Source: a virus. From it: a DNA stretch of 64,000 nt. Numbering within the stretch: the first letter of the stretch is position 1; the number at the start of each line of letters is the position of its first letter. Shown here piece by piece: positions 33,219-42,161 of the stretch. A program made the position numbers and the translations under genes. Below the pieces are notes generated by a model that had not been told where the DNA came from, did no database searches, and saw nothing but the letters and a program-made list of their open reading frames with translations. Location of the stretch: positions 62,001-126,000 of IMG/VR virus record IMGVR_UViG_3300042868_005761; one strand, written 5' to 3'.

Positions 33219-34592
33219 TTAACTAATTCCTATTTGTCCAAGTGGAAAAATAAAATTCAAAAGTTCACTATTCCAGTTGAACTGATTGTAACCAGATGTT
33301 ATTCTTGCAGTAATCTGCATAGGTCCAGTTACTTTGCACTCAATTTTTGCACCTGTCCATAAGAATTTTTTATCTTCACTAAGAGGCCAACTACAGTTTA
33401 AAGTTTGAGTTCCAGCATAGCTTGCATATCCACTATCGCAGAATGTATTTACTTTAATGTATAACTCTTTTTTAGTAGCTGTAAAATCTGTGACAGGGTA
33501 TACTTGTTCAAAATCACTAAGCTTTTCAGCCGGCTCCCAAGGCCCTGATGGACTAGTAAAACTATATTCCCAATTAAGTATTGGAACACCTGTATTCAAA
33601 TTTCTATAAATATTGATTGGCGACTGTATGTCCACAGGGAATGGAAACTTAAAGTAAGTTGTGTTTAGGTCAGGAGAATAGCGTAGAAGATCTAATCTAG
33701 AAAAATTATTACTAAATGCACTTCCACACTGCATCTTATAAACTTTACCTTCCGCAATAATAGTCAAATCACAGACATTGTGTTCGCCTAAACTCATTAG
33801 TGAAATATTAGATATCTCAGTGTCAGTTTTCCAAGTTTCCTCTCCAGTTATAATTTCATCTCTTAGAGCTTCTACTGGATAAGCTTTTACATATAGATAG
33901 TTTCTTTTATCTATAAGCGTGTTCTTATAGAAAACAATTAACTCAGAAACCATTGTTGGAACAATTAACTGGTCTTGGCTATCAGCTAAGCCTATAGCGC
34001 CATCTAAGATATCCTCATACAAAGTAAAATCACTTGCTGGTGTTTTTATATATATTTGATATATATTATTTTTCTTTCCAACTTTATCTTTAGGAATTTC
34101 AATTATAACGGGAGCAACTTTTCCTGAGGCAAGTCTATAGTGAACTCTTGTGTATACTCCTAGAGTATCTGTATCTATACTGGCGATTACATTATCAACT
34201 ATCTGAGCTTTAAAGTCTCCTTGGATTATTTCAAATTCCTCAGAAACCTTATCCATTACCATAGAGTCCCATTCAAGAATTGGCCAAGATGATTGCCAGA
34301 CATTAAAAGTATCTTTTGCTTTCGTTATGCCTAGTGAAGAGAAGACTTGCTCTATATATAAATCACTAGTTACATCTCTCATAAAGTTCATTAAAGTAGA
34401 TTGCTGCTTTCTTTGTCTATTCATTAGAATATCTAAGCCAATCATTCCTCTTTGGATTGTTGCAGATAGATCGCCAAACATAGACTCAACAGTCTGCACT
34501 CTTCCTGCAATATCTAATGTATTGAAGTAAGGTTGTGCTACAGTTGTATTAGTAGTAAAGTTAGGATTTATAAAGTAACATTGTTCAGACAT
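33219..34592 (-). CDS. Virion structural protein, 457 residues
   Basis: I do not recognise a family. It opens with NPNFTTNTT and a helical region (RVQTVESMFGDLSATIQRG, up to about 100) and continues as a beta-rich protein ending in a Trp/Asn-containing sandwich-like section. It begins just after the 129-residue gene and runs straight into the 865-residue gene, all in one operon. A baseplate or fibre-base component is likely. Confidence 0.55.
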   Translation of the reverse strand: MSEQCYFINPNFTTNTTVAQPYFNTLDIAGRVQTVESMFGDLSATIQRGMIGLDILMNRQRKQQSTLMNFMRDVTSDLYIEQVFSSLGITKAKDTFNVWQSSWPILEWDSMVMDKVSEEFEIIQGDFKAQIVDNVIASIDTDTLGVYTRVHYRLASGKVAPVIIEIPKDKVGKKNNIYQIYIKTPASDFTLYEDILDGAIGLADSQDQLIVPTMVSELIVFYKNTLIDKRNYLYVKAYPVEALRDEIITGEETWKTDTEISNISLMSLGEHNVCDLTIIAEGKVYKMQCGSAFSNNFSRLDLLRYSPDLNTTYFKFPFPVDIQSPINIYRNLNTGVPILNWEYSFTSPSGPWEPAEKLSDFEQVYPVTDFTATKKELYIKVNTFCDSGYASYAGTQTLNCSWPLSEDKKFLWTGAKIECKVTGPMQITARITSGYNQFNWNSELLNFIFPLGQIGIS

Positions 34593-34594
34593 AG

Positions 34595-34984
34595 TTATCC
34601 TATAACTTTACCTTGAGAATTGACTGAAAATTCAATTGCTTTTCTTCTTTCACTAACTAGCAAGCGACGTTGGCGTTTACCAGAAAGACTATTTATTGTT
34701 TTGATAATTGGAAAGATAAGATCAACTTTTGTTTCTCTACTTTCTAATTCTTCAATTCCAACAAACTTACTAGCTGTAAAGATTTCTTCAACAGTTACTT
34801 TGTAAACTATCTCATAACTATTATCTCTTATAATTCTTCTTTTCCTGATTGAATATATACCAGATAAGTCAATAACAATATTTTTATTAGGAAAACTTAA
34901 TGTAATTCCTGCCGATCTTAGATTAAAGACTGGTGCTTTCTCGATAGACCAAATATTATTATTTCCTTTTTCCTGCCACATCAT
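34595..34984 (-). CDS. Hypothetical tail-operon protein, 129 residues
   Basis: I do not recognise this protein. The first 75 residues are beta-rich (SIRKRRIIRDNSYEIVYKVTVEEIF). The C-terminal 45 residues are basic (SGKRQRRLLVSERRKAIEF). No signal peptide or membrane helix is visible. It directly abuts its neighbours, supporting a tail-assembly or baseplate role. Confidence 0.55.
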   Translation of the reverse strand: MMWQEKGNNNIWSIEKAPVFNLRSAGITLSFPNKNIVIDLSGIYSIRKRRIIRDNSYEIVYKVTVEEIFTASKFVGIEELESRETKVDLIFPIIKTINSLSGKRQRRLLVSERRKAIEFSVNSQGKVIG

Positions 34985-35605
34985 TTATATTTCCTTTATG
35001 CATGTTGCGTTTAGTCTAATCTTTGAAAGAAAAGAACCATAATTACTTTCTGATGGAGGAACAACTAGTCTTAGGGTGACATAAAGAGAACCTTTACCTT
35101 CATTATTCGTATCTAAAGCTCCTTCATTTATGCCAAGATTAGTTCTTTTTGTATAAACTGTTCCGTTGTATGTGTAGGACTCTGATAGTAGAATAGGATT
35201 TATTACACTATTTCCTTTAGTCCAAGATACTTTAAACTTAGAAAGCAATTCTAAGTCATCAGAGTCTTCTATTGGTACGCCATAAGCCGGGCTAGTAGGA
35301 TCATTTGTTACCCATCCAAAAAGTACATAAAGCCCATACGGACTTTCATCATCGTCATTCTTAAGACTAGCTAAGTCTAAGATTTTGTTTTTATCTTCTG
35401 GGCTATCAGAGTCAATATAAAATCCAAAATTAACTAATTCCCCAAGGACTGTATTGGGCAATTCATTTCCATTATTGACTACCCAGAAATCAATAGAACT
35501 AGTACCAACAACTCCAGCCTCATACGTACTATTGATAACAGTGTTATCATCAATTAGGTTGTTTGCTGTTGTAAATGGCAAAGAATTAAACCATGATAAA
35601 TTCAT
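34985..35605 (-). CDS. Hypothetical tail-operon protein, 206 residues
   Basis: I do not recognise this protein. It is acidic and beta-rich, with alternating hydrophobic strands (SIDFWVVNNGN, YGLYVLFGWVTN, GSLYVTLRLVVPP) like a single beta-sandwich domain. Its start shares one base with the end of the 745-residue gene upstream. Probable virion component by context. Confidence 0.55.
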   Translation of the reverse strand: MNLSWFNSLPFTTANNLIDDNTVINSTYEAGVVGTSSIDFWVVNNGNELPNTVLGELVNFGFYIDSDSPEDKNKILDLASLKNDDDESPYGLYVLFGWVTNDPTSPAYGVPIEDSDDLELLSKFKVSWTKGNSVINPILLSESYTYNGTVYTKRTNLGINEGALDTNNEGKGSLYVTLRLVVPPSESNYGSFLSKIRLNATCIKEI

Positions 35606-37842
35606 TAGAGACTCCTATCTATGTAATAACAAGACACCTGTGATTTTGGACCAATCAAAGCTTCTGTCCCAGTTCCAAGGTCATAATTATAAGACTCAAA
35701 GGCAAGATACACAAAATCTTTTACAGTATCATTCAACGTTGAGTCATCTGCAGACTCTGGCACTAAATTTACTTCCTTAGTGTAACGTGTTGTTATGTCT
35801 CTATCAAAGCCTTGGAAGTCTTCTGTTTCTAGTGGGTCTGACCCTGAGTAGTCTTCTACGTCCAATGTAGTCAATAGAGTATCTTTACTAGATACACCAT
35901 TCGGATCGTTTACTACATAGATTGCAAGTCTATTTCCTTTATGAGCTACTTCCATATTTATAGTCAGAATCTGCTCTCCTGCTTCAGTTCTACCTTTAAT
36001 GTGTAGATAATTAATATCTACATAGCTTATATTCTTCTGATGCCCTACTAAAGTAACAGGAAGATTTCTATTGATAATGTCTTTAAAATTCATATCATCA
36101 AAGGAATCAGAATAGAAGCTTTCATCTTTGTCAATGTAGACAAAAACCTGAGAACTACTATCTACATTAATAAAGCCAGAAGCATTTAAGATATTAGAAA
36201 AAACAGCGTTCTTGTTCTTCTTTTCAATCTCATAGTCTTCTTTAAGCGCACTTAGCACTCTTAGATCTTTAACAGAGGAAGACTCGGTATACTTCTTTTT
36301 CTTAAAAGAAGCAGAACATATTGGTAAGAATTGCATATCAGCTGTAAAACTGTCAGGAACATAACTATCTACAAAGTTATAAGTACACATATCTTTAAAT
36401 TCAGAAATAAACATTCCTAGAATTAAAGACTTATTTGGATAGTTTGTATCATAGACATATTCTGAGTATGCAGATATTTGGCTATTGTATCTATCTTTCA
36501 TCCATGCCCAATATATCTTAGAATTCTGAGCTTCTGTTTTTGGAGTAGCAAAGAAAAATAGATATCCATCAAGGACTTTCTTGTTGTGCAAAGGATTAAC
36601 GTTATAGAAGTTATATTCACTTTCTTCTTCTTTAACTACATACTCTGCAATGATCTTGTCTCTTGGATTAAGAGGAACTTGATCTGATATAGTAACTATT
36701 CCAAGTGAGTAGTCTACTGAACCAGTAAACTTAGTATATTTAATAATGTTGTTATCTATATAGTTACCAGATATTTTCTTACCAACGTAAACAAGATCAC
36801 TTGACTGGGCAAACAATAACTTATAGTCCTTGGTGACATCTGAATATCTATAAACTTTAAATGTCAGATGAATGTTCTCTGAAGGGTTCACAACAATATG
36901 ACTATTTAAAACTTGAAAACTATTCCTGTTAACATAGTAACCTTGTTTTTTCAATGTTAGATAAGGATAGTAAGGAAACCACCTATCAGCATCTGGGTTT
37001 GTCCAATTATAAGTTATACTCGGCCCTTGGCCTGGTTTAACTGTAAGAGAACTACCAATGATTTCTATTGGCCAACTATAGTTTAATGGCAAGCCAGTAT
37101 TCATTCTTGCTGACAACTTTGCTTGCCTATACTCAGTATAGTATAAAGTCTCATTCACCGGTTTGACAAATTCATACTTCCATTTTCCGTCGGGTTCTTG
37201 AGTCTTGTAGTAGACCGGGGCATTTTGGTTTATCTCTAGAGTTTCTTCGTCATAATCAAAGACTGTTTGCTCTGAGAACAATGGCTCTCTTTTATAGATT
37301 TCCTTAATAGACTGACCACTTTGAGCATAGATTGAACTTGAAACAGTTGTATACTGTACAAAGTTAGCGTTGTATCTTCCAATCTCAACATCAAGATCAT
37401 TCATAAGATCAGAAAAAATAGCATTGTATTTTTCTAAATAAATCCAGCTGGAAGAATCTGTCCCATTCTTCCAAGGAATAAAGCTTACATTAGAAACTTT
37501 TCCTTTTATCTTGTGACAAAAGAATAATGGTTTTTTACCGTATGACTCCGGCGCAGTTACCGTAGTAAAGATAAGGTTACTCTTCTCGCTATATACTACG
37601 TTTTCTTTTGTACTGTATACTGTTGTATCAATTGGCGGAATAATATTTTCCAAATAAGAATTTAATTCGATTGCTTCATGTGAAAGAATAGGTAATGTTT
37701 CTAAGTAGGCAAGTTGAATCTCGTTAGACTTAACTTCTTGTCTATAGTAAATATAATCACGTTGAACATGAGTATATACTTGAATATCATATTCATACTC
37801 AACTGGATTACCAGTTACTCTTATTGTAAGTGCAATACTCAT
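35605..37842 (-). CDS. Large virion structural protein, 745 residues
   Basis: I do not recognise a family. It is Tyr-rich and beta-rich throughout, with regular strand patterns (IALTIRVTGNPVEYEYDIQVY at the start) and no membrane segment. Position between the 1433-residue and smaller baseplate-type genes, with gaps of 1 base or overlaps, places it in the baseplate/fibre set. Confidence 0.55.
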   Translation of the reverse strand: MSIALTIRVTGNPVEYEYDIQVYTHVQRDYIYYRQEVKSNEIQLAYLETLPILSHEAIELNSYLENIIPPIDTTVYSTKENVVYSEKSNLIFTTVTAPESYGKKPLFFCHKIKGKVSNVSFIPWKNGTDSSSWIYLEKYNAIFSDLMNDLDVEIGRYNANFVQYTTVSSSIYAQSGQSIKEIYKREPLFSEQTVFDYDEETLEINQNAPVYYKTQEPDGKWKYEFVKPVNETLYYTEYRQAKLSARMNTGLPLNYSWPIEIIGSSLTVKPGQGPSITYNWTNPDADRWFPYYPYLTLKKQGYYVNRNSFQVLNSHIVVNPSENIHLTFKVYRYSDVTKDYKLLFAQSSDLVYVGKKISGNYIDNNIIKYTKFTGSVDYSLGIVTISDQVPLNPRDKIIAEYVVKEEESEYNFYNVNPLHNKKVLDGYLFFFATPKTEAQNSKIYWAWMKDRYNSQISAYSEYVYDTNYPNKSLILGMFISEFKDMCTYNFVDSYVPDSFTADMQFLPICSASFKKKKYTESSSVKDLRVLSALKEDYEIEKKNKNAVFSNILNASGFINVDSSSQVFVYIDKDESFYSDSFDDMNFKDIINRNLPVTLVGHQKNISYVDINYLHIKGRTEAGEQILTINMEVAHKGNRLAIYVVNDPNGVSSKDTLLTTLDVEDYSGSDPLETEDFQGFDRDITTRYTKEVNLVPESADDSTLNDTVKDFVYLAFESYNYDLGTGTEALIGPKSQVSCYYIDRSL

Positions 37843-37843
37843 A

Positions 37844-40800
37844 CTAATCTACCATTGCATTTGGAACAGGAGCTGTTACTACTTTAATTACAATTTTTCC
37901 TCTTAGTTCTACGTAGATAGGAATAACGGCAGTGTCCTCAATACCAAATGCAGCACTTCCATCGGCATATTTCCAATCAAGGGAATTTACACTTGCTTTT
38001 CTATAGACAGGACGGCCATCAAAATCCGCTACATATACCCTGTACGGAACTGCAAAATTATAATTTTCACGATTTAAAACATCGTCTGTTAGTCTTGAAA
38101 AATAAAAATCTGGAATATTAACAACTGGAACAAATAATTGATTTATTATGCCTGTTCCCGTGTTAACATCATAGAGGAAGTCTGTATTTACGTATTCACG
38201 AAGTGAATATAATTCTTTAAATAATGGAAATTTACTGTTATAACTAGTCATTCCTGAGTTGGCCATTATAGTACCAAGAAAATCTTGATAACCAACTATA
38301 GCATTTGGATTGTTTCTATTAGTTAAAGTTGAGTTATTGTTTGAACTTCCGGCATTGGTCATGTAAGACTGGGGTTGTCTTCCTGCCATAACAACGTTTA
38401 ATCTATTTAAACCTTGTTGATTTATACTGTCAGAAAATGGTGGATCCATTTCATATGGATCACTAACACTTGCCGCTCCAGTCACACCATGACCAGATGC
38501 CGGAACCATAACATTGTACCCAATAAGAACTCGCCCATAAGAAAAAACATCCCGAGAACTACTAGGTGATAGGCCGTATTTGCCACTGTGCGGAGAATTT
38601 TCATCTGACTGATTACTTGTAGATTCGCTTATTGTTCCACCAGCTATATCACATACTCTTCTACCAATGAAATACTCAAGATTAACTTTAAAGTCGACAA
38701 GACACCTAGGAAAAGCATTGTTATAAGAGCTTGAGCTATTCTGAAGGAATATTTCTTCACTTCCTCTTATTAGCTCGTCGATCGAAGGTAAATCACTCTC
38801 AACAATATTCGCAAAAACTAACTTACCCCCATAATAGTCAACAGGAGAAACACTCATTGAGTTTCTTAAGACAATATTTTTCTGACAAATTAATTTCGTA
38901 ATATCGTCTTCGCTCGTGTCGTATGTTATATCTCCAGTCTCATAATCAATACCGTCAATATAATCACTTATACGTTTACCTGTATCTATGATTGCTCTGA
39001 AAGGATAGACATACTCTGCCATATATGGCTGCAGAGGATCATGACGAACGCCTTGAAAGGCATCTACATATGATGCATTTCTTATTGCAGACCCATAATT
39101 AGCAGGGTTAGAAGAGCCCAGTGATATAGCACGAGCGTTAAGCCAAGGACTAACATCCGTTTGATTCCCGCCGCTAAGAGCTCCACTTAGAGTTGATAAA
39201 TCTTTTCCAAATCTTTTATATGGTTGCCCAAACCCATATAGTAAATTAATATTACCACCCTGTGTGTGAGAGTAATCAAATGGACTATAGACAGTTGGAG
39301 AGACAGGAGTAGTCTTGCTATTTTTGCCCCAAAATCTAAACTCTCTATGTATAAATTCATTTTCTTCAGCACTAAGAATAGCTTTATCTGGACCCCAAAG
39401 ATTTTTTGAGTCCCATAGTTTGAACCCAGTCTTAAAATCTGTAGATAGATTTTCCAACTGAGAGCTTGAGCAAAAATCAATTCCGTATGTTCCTCTTAAT
39501 AAAGGTCTACCAAATGGCCACTTACCAAGGTTATCATCGGCATCTATCGGTGTATCAGCTGATAAAGTTGAAGTAGCAACTGCACCAGTATCTGGATTAA
39601 TATCTTTTTTATTAGCATCTGGGGCAAAATTAAATATGTCTAATAAAGACCCTGGACTAAATCTAAAATTCCATGTATCCATTTTTGTTGTTGCAAAACT
39701 TTGGTTATCCCAAAGTTGAGCAAAACTATAATTATTTGAGATATTACTAGCCCAGGGAATTGTATAGTCGTTGTAGAGCCCTTGGTTTGTAACTAAAGCA
39801 CCTGGACTTGTAAATAGGCCGGCACCAGATGATACTTGCTCTTTGAATTCATTTAAAGTAGTAAGTGAAAAGGCACCACCTTGTGTAGACTCTAATGAGT
39901 AAGAAGATGGAATATAACTGGATTCTATAGAAATAGTACCCGGTAAACCTGATAAGCTATTTCCTGTGTGGACAGTTGGAAATTGGCTTATATATGTAGG
40001 ATTATCAGCACTTCCCGCAGACAGCCAAATGCTAGAACCTTTTGTTGCTCTTACATTGAAGCCATCTCTATATGCGGAATTGCTTTTTATTGCACTATTC
40101 GTATTCTTACCAGCGTTATTGTTACCTGTAGTTACTACGTTAAATTCACTTGTTCTCCAGAACGCACTTGACTCTGTTCTTTCTTCTTCAGTCGTTAGTC
40201 TGCCATTAAGTATGTCTTCTCTGTATCCAAAGAATAAATTGCCCCATCCAATATTTAAGCCTTTCCCAGGAGTTCCATTTCCTGTAAAATTACCAGGTAC
40301 AAACCCATGACGCCATAGCCTCCATTCAACTCCAGTATTGTCGTAAGAGGTGCTAGCTAAGAAATTATGAGATTCATAATATAATTTTGTAGCTCCGTAT
40401 GAATACTTTTCAGGGGCAGTATTACTGGGCCATCCAAAAATAAACGCATGACCTCTTCGATTTGCAAAACTATCTGTACTATCAGAAAGATTACTCAGAT
40501 CCCAAGTAATTTCTTCAATATTTTCCCCTGAAGAGACTGCAGCGTTATAAGCAGATAGTGTTGACCATAAATATGGTGCAGAATTTTTGTATATTGGATA
40601 AAATATTAAATCGCCATGCATTGCATTCAGATCAACAGCTTTTGTGTTATCCAAATCGGCATAGTAACCTTGACTTCCACCAAATCTATAACCAAGCCTA
40701 TTCAGATATTGTGTATGTGGATTGTCTTCTACTCCGCTAAAAGCAAGTTGTCTATTATAGTTAATGAAGTCTAGGCCACCATTACTTCCGTCTTGATCAT

Positions 40801-42145
40801 CTGCAAATCCTTGAATATTATTTTCTGCATCAAGAAGATCTCTATGGCTAATCTTATAAGAATCTAATCCATTATGCCTATGTCTTGCATAGTTTAATGT
40901 AGTCTGAGCAAGTGTATCAGAGATATTTGTACCAAGACAAAATAAAACAAAATCTTTGCTATTAAAAGATGAAGTGCTACTAGACAATAACGTTGTTCCA
41001 TTATCATCTACAAATTGATTTTTTAATGATAGAGGTCCGTAAAAATATAAGACGCATTCATTATTAGTTCTTTCCCACTTTAAATTAAGACTATAGCTTT
41101 TTCCTCTTCCAGAATCATATAGACTAAGAACATTTTCAGTTAAATTAACATCTGCTAATGGATAAAGTTCAGGATTTAATGTATAACGTTTACCTGAAGT
41201 TGGTATCCCAAGGGGCGCGTCTGCTACAACATATTTACCAAACGGTTCAAAGGCATCACTGTCATTTGTAGCAGAAAATCCTCTTCCATCTAAGTTAACA
41301 AGACTATCTTTTGTTGATATGATTTTTGGCAATATTACTCGCCATTTTGAATAAGAACCGCTTGATTCTATATAGCTTACAATCAGTGCTCCCTTATGTG
41401 CCAATTCGTCGTATAAAGTTGTACGTACGATGTCACTCATAGAGAAAATAGATAAGTCAGGAATGCAATTGTAACCTGAGCCTAGCACTCCAAAAGTATT
41501 AGGCACACGCAAGGTATACTTAATAAAATCTCCATCAGTAAAAGCTTGATTAGAATAAAGAGTTCCATCAGCAGCTAAGTGCCAAACCTTATCGGTTTCA
41601 GTTGTCAAACACTCGCTTGGTGTTCCAACTGGTTTCCAAGCAGAGGATAGAATTCCACCACTCCATATCTCTACACCGTAGCCACAACTCCAACTGTCAT
41701 CGAGCGCTTGTGTATAGGCATTTCCACCTGTATAAGGAGGGAAAGGCAACTGTTGAACTTTTTTGCTACTATCTAAAAGCCATCCAGTTCCCTGTTCTGT
41801 TTTTGTATGTATTGATCCTGGAAGATAGGTAGGATTTAAAGAAGCATGAGGTCCAATAATTCTTGCAAGATTAAAGCTATCTACTATAGCTCTTTCAGCA
41901 TCGTCCGCTAGAGTCTCCTGTTCCGAAGGCGACATCCTTCCATATGTATAAGAGGAAACTATTTTTCCTAGACTATTAAATGAAGGATTATCATTCTCCA
42001 AAGGTCCTAGGATTTTACATACAGTGTTTAAAGCTCGATAATAGCTATTAAACGTAACATTGAACTTCCTTGCTGTTGGCTGCTCTCCTGCCGTCCAGAT
42101 AGTTGACACTACATTGGTAGCCGGAGTCTTAAGAAAATCACTCAT
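37844..42145 (-). CDS. Very large tail/fibre-type protein, 1433 residues
   Basis: This is one of the longest proteins here. Its N-terminus (STIWTAGEQPTARKFN, about 15-30) matches a short motif often found at the attachment end of phage tail proteins. The remainder is Asn/Ser/Gly/Tyr-rich and beta-rich, with many aromatic loop sequences such as GWGNLFFGYRED. There is no coiled coil or membrane helix. It probably forms a large fibre, spike or baseplate plate. The exact role cannot be read from sequence. Confidence 0.58.
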   Translation of the reverse strand: MSDFLKTPATNVVSTIWTAGEQPTARKFNVTFNSYYRALNTVCKILGPLENDNPSFNSLGKIVSSYTYGRMSPSEQETLADDAERAIVDSFNLARIIGPHASLNPTYLPGSIHTKTEQGTGWLLDSSKKVQQLPFPPYTGGNAYTQALDDSWSCGYGVEIWSGGILSSAWKPVGTPSECLTTETDKVWHLAADGTLYSNQAFTDGDFIKYTLRVPNTFGVLGSGYNCIPDLSIFSMSDIVRTTLYDELAHKGALIVSYIESSGSYSKWRVILPKIISTKDSLVNLDGRGFSATNDSDAFEPFGKYVVADAPLGIPTSGKRYTLNPELYPLADVNLTENVLSLYDSGRGKSYSLNLKWERTNNECVLYFYGPLSLKNQFVDDNGTTLLSSSTSSFNSKDFVLFCLGTNISDTLAQTTLNYARHRHNGLDSYKISHRDLLDAENNIQGFADDQDGSNGGLDFINYNRQLAFSGVEDNPHTQYLNRLGYRFGGSQGYYADLDNTKAVDLNAMHGDLIFYPIYKNSAPYLWSTLSAYNAAVSSGENIEEITWDLSNLSDSTDSFANRRGHAFIFGWPSNTAPEKYSYGATKLYYESHNFLASTSYDNTGVEWRLWRHGFVPGNFTGNGTPGKGLNIGWGNLFFGYREDILNGRLTTEEERTESSAFWRTSEFNVVTTGNNNAGKNTNSAIKSNSAYRDGFNVRATKGSSIWLSAGSADNPTYISQFPTVHTGNSLSGLPGTISIESSYIPSSYSLESTQGGAFSLTTLNEFKEQVSSGAGLFTSPGALVTNQGLYNDYTIPWASNISNNYSFAQLWDNQSFATTKMDTWNFRFSPGSLLDIFNFAPDANKKDINPDTGAVATSTLSADTPIDADDNLGKWPFGRPLLRGTYGIDFCSSSQLENLSTDFKTGFKLWDSKNLWGPDKAILSAEENEFIHREFRFWGKNSKTTPVSPTVYSPFDYSHTQGGNINLLYGFGQPYKRFGKDLSTLSGALSGGNQTDVSPWLNARAISLGSSNPANYGSAIRNASYVDAFQGVRHDPLQPYMAEYVYPFRAIIDTGKRISDYIDGIDYETGDITYDTSEDDITKLICQKNIVLRNSMSVSPVDYYGGKLVFANIVESDLPSIDELIRGSEEIFLQNSSSSYNNAFPRCLVDFKVNLEYFIGRRVCDIAGGTISESTSNQSDENSPHSGKYGLSPSSSRDVFSYGRVLIGYNVMVPASGHGVTGAASVSDPYEMDPPFSDSINQQGLNRLNVVMAGRQPQSYMTNAGSSNNNSTLTNRNNPNAIVGYQDFLGTIMANSGMTSYNSKFPLFKELYSLREYVNTDFLYDVNTGTGIINQLFVPVVNIPDFYFSRLTDDVLNRENYNFAVPYRVYVADFDGRPVYRKASVNSLDWKYADGSAAFGIEDTAVIPIYVELRGKIVIKVVTAPVPNAMVD

Positions 42146-42161
42146 TTATAATTCCTTATAT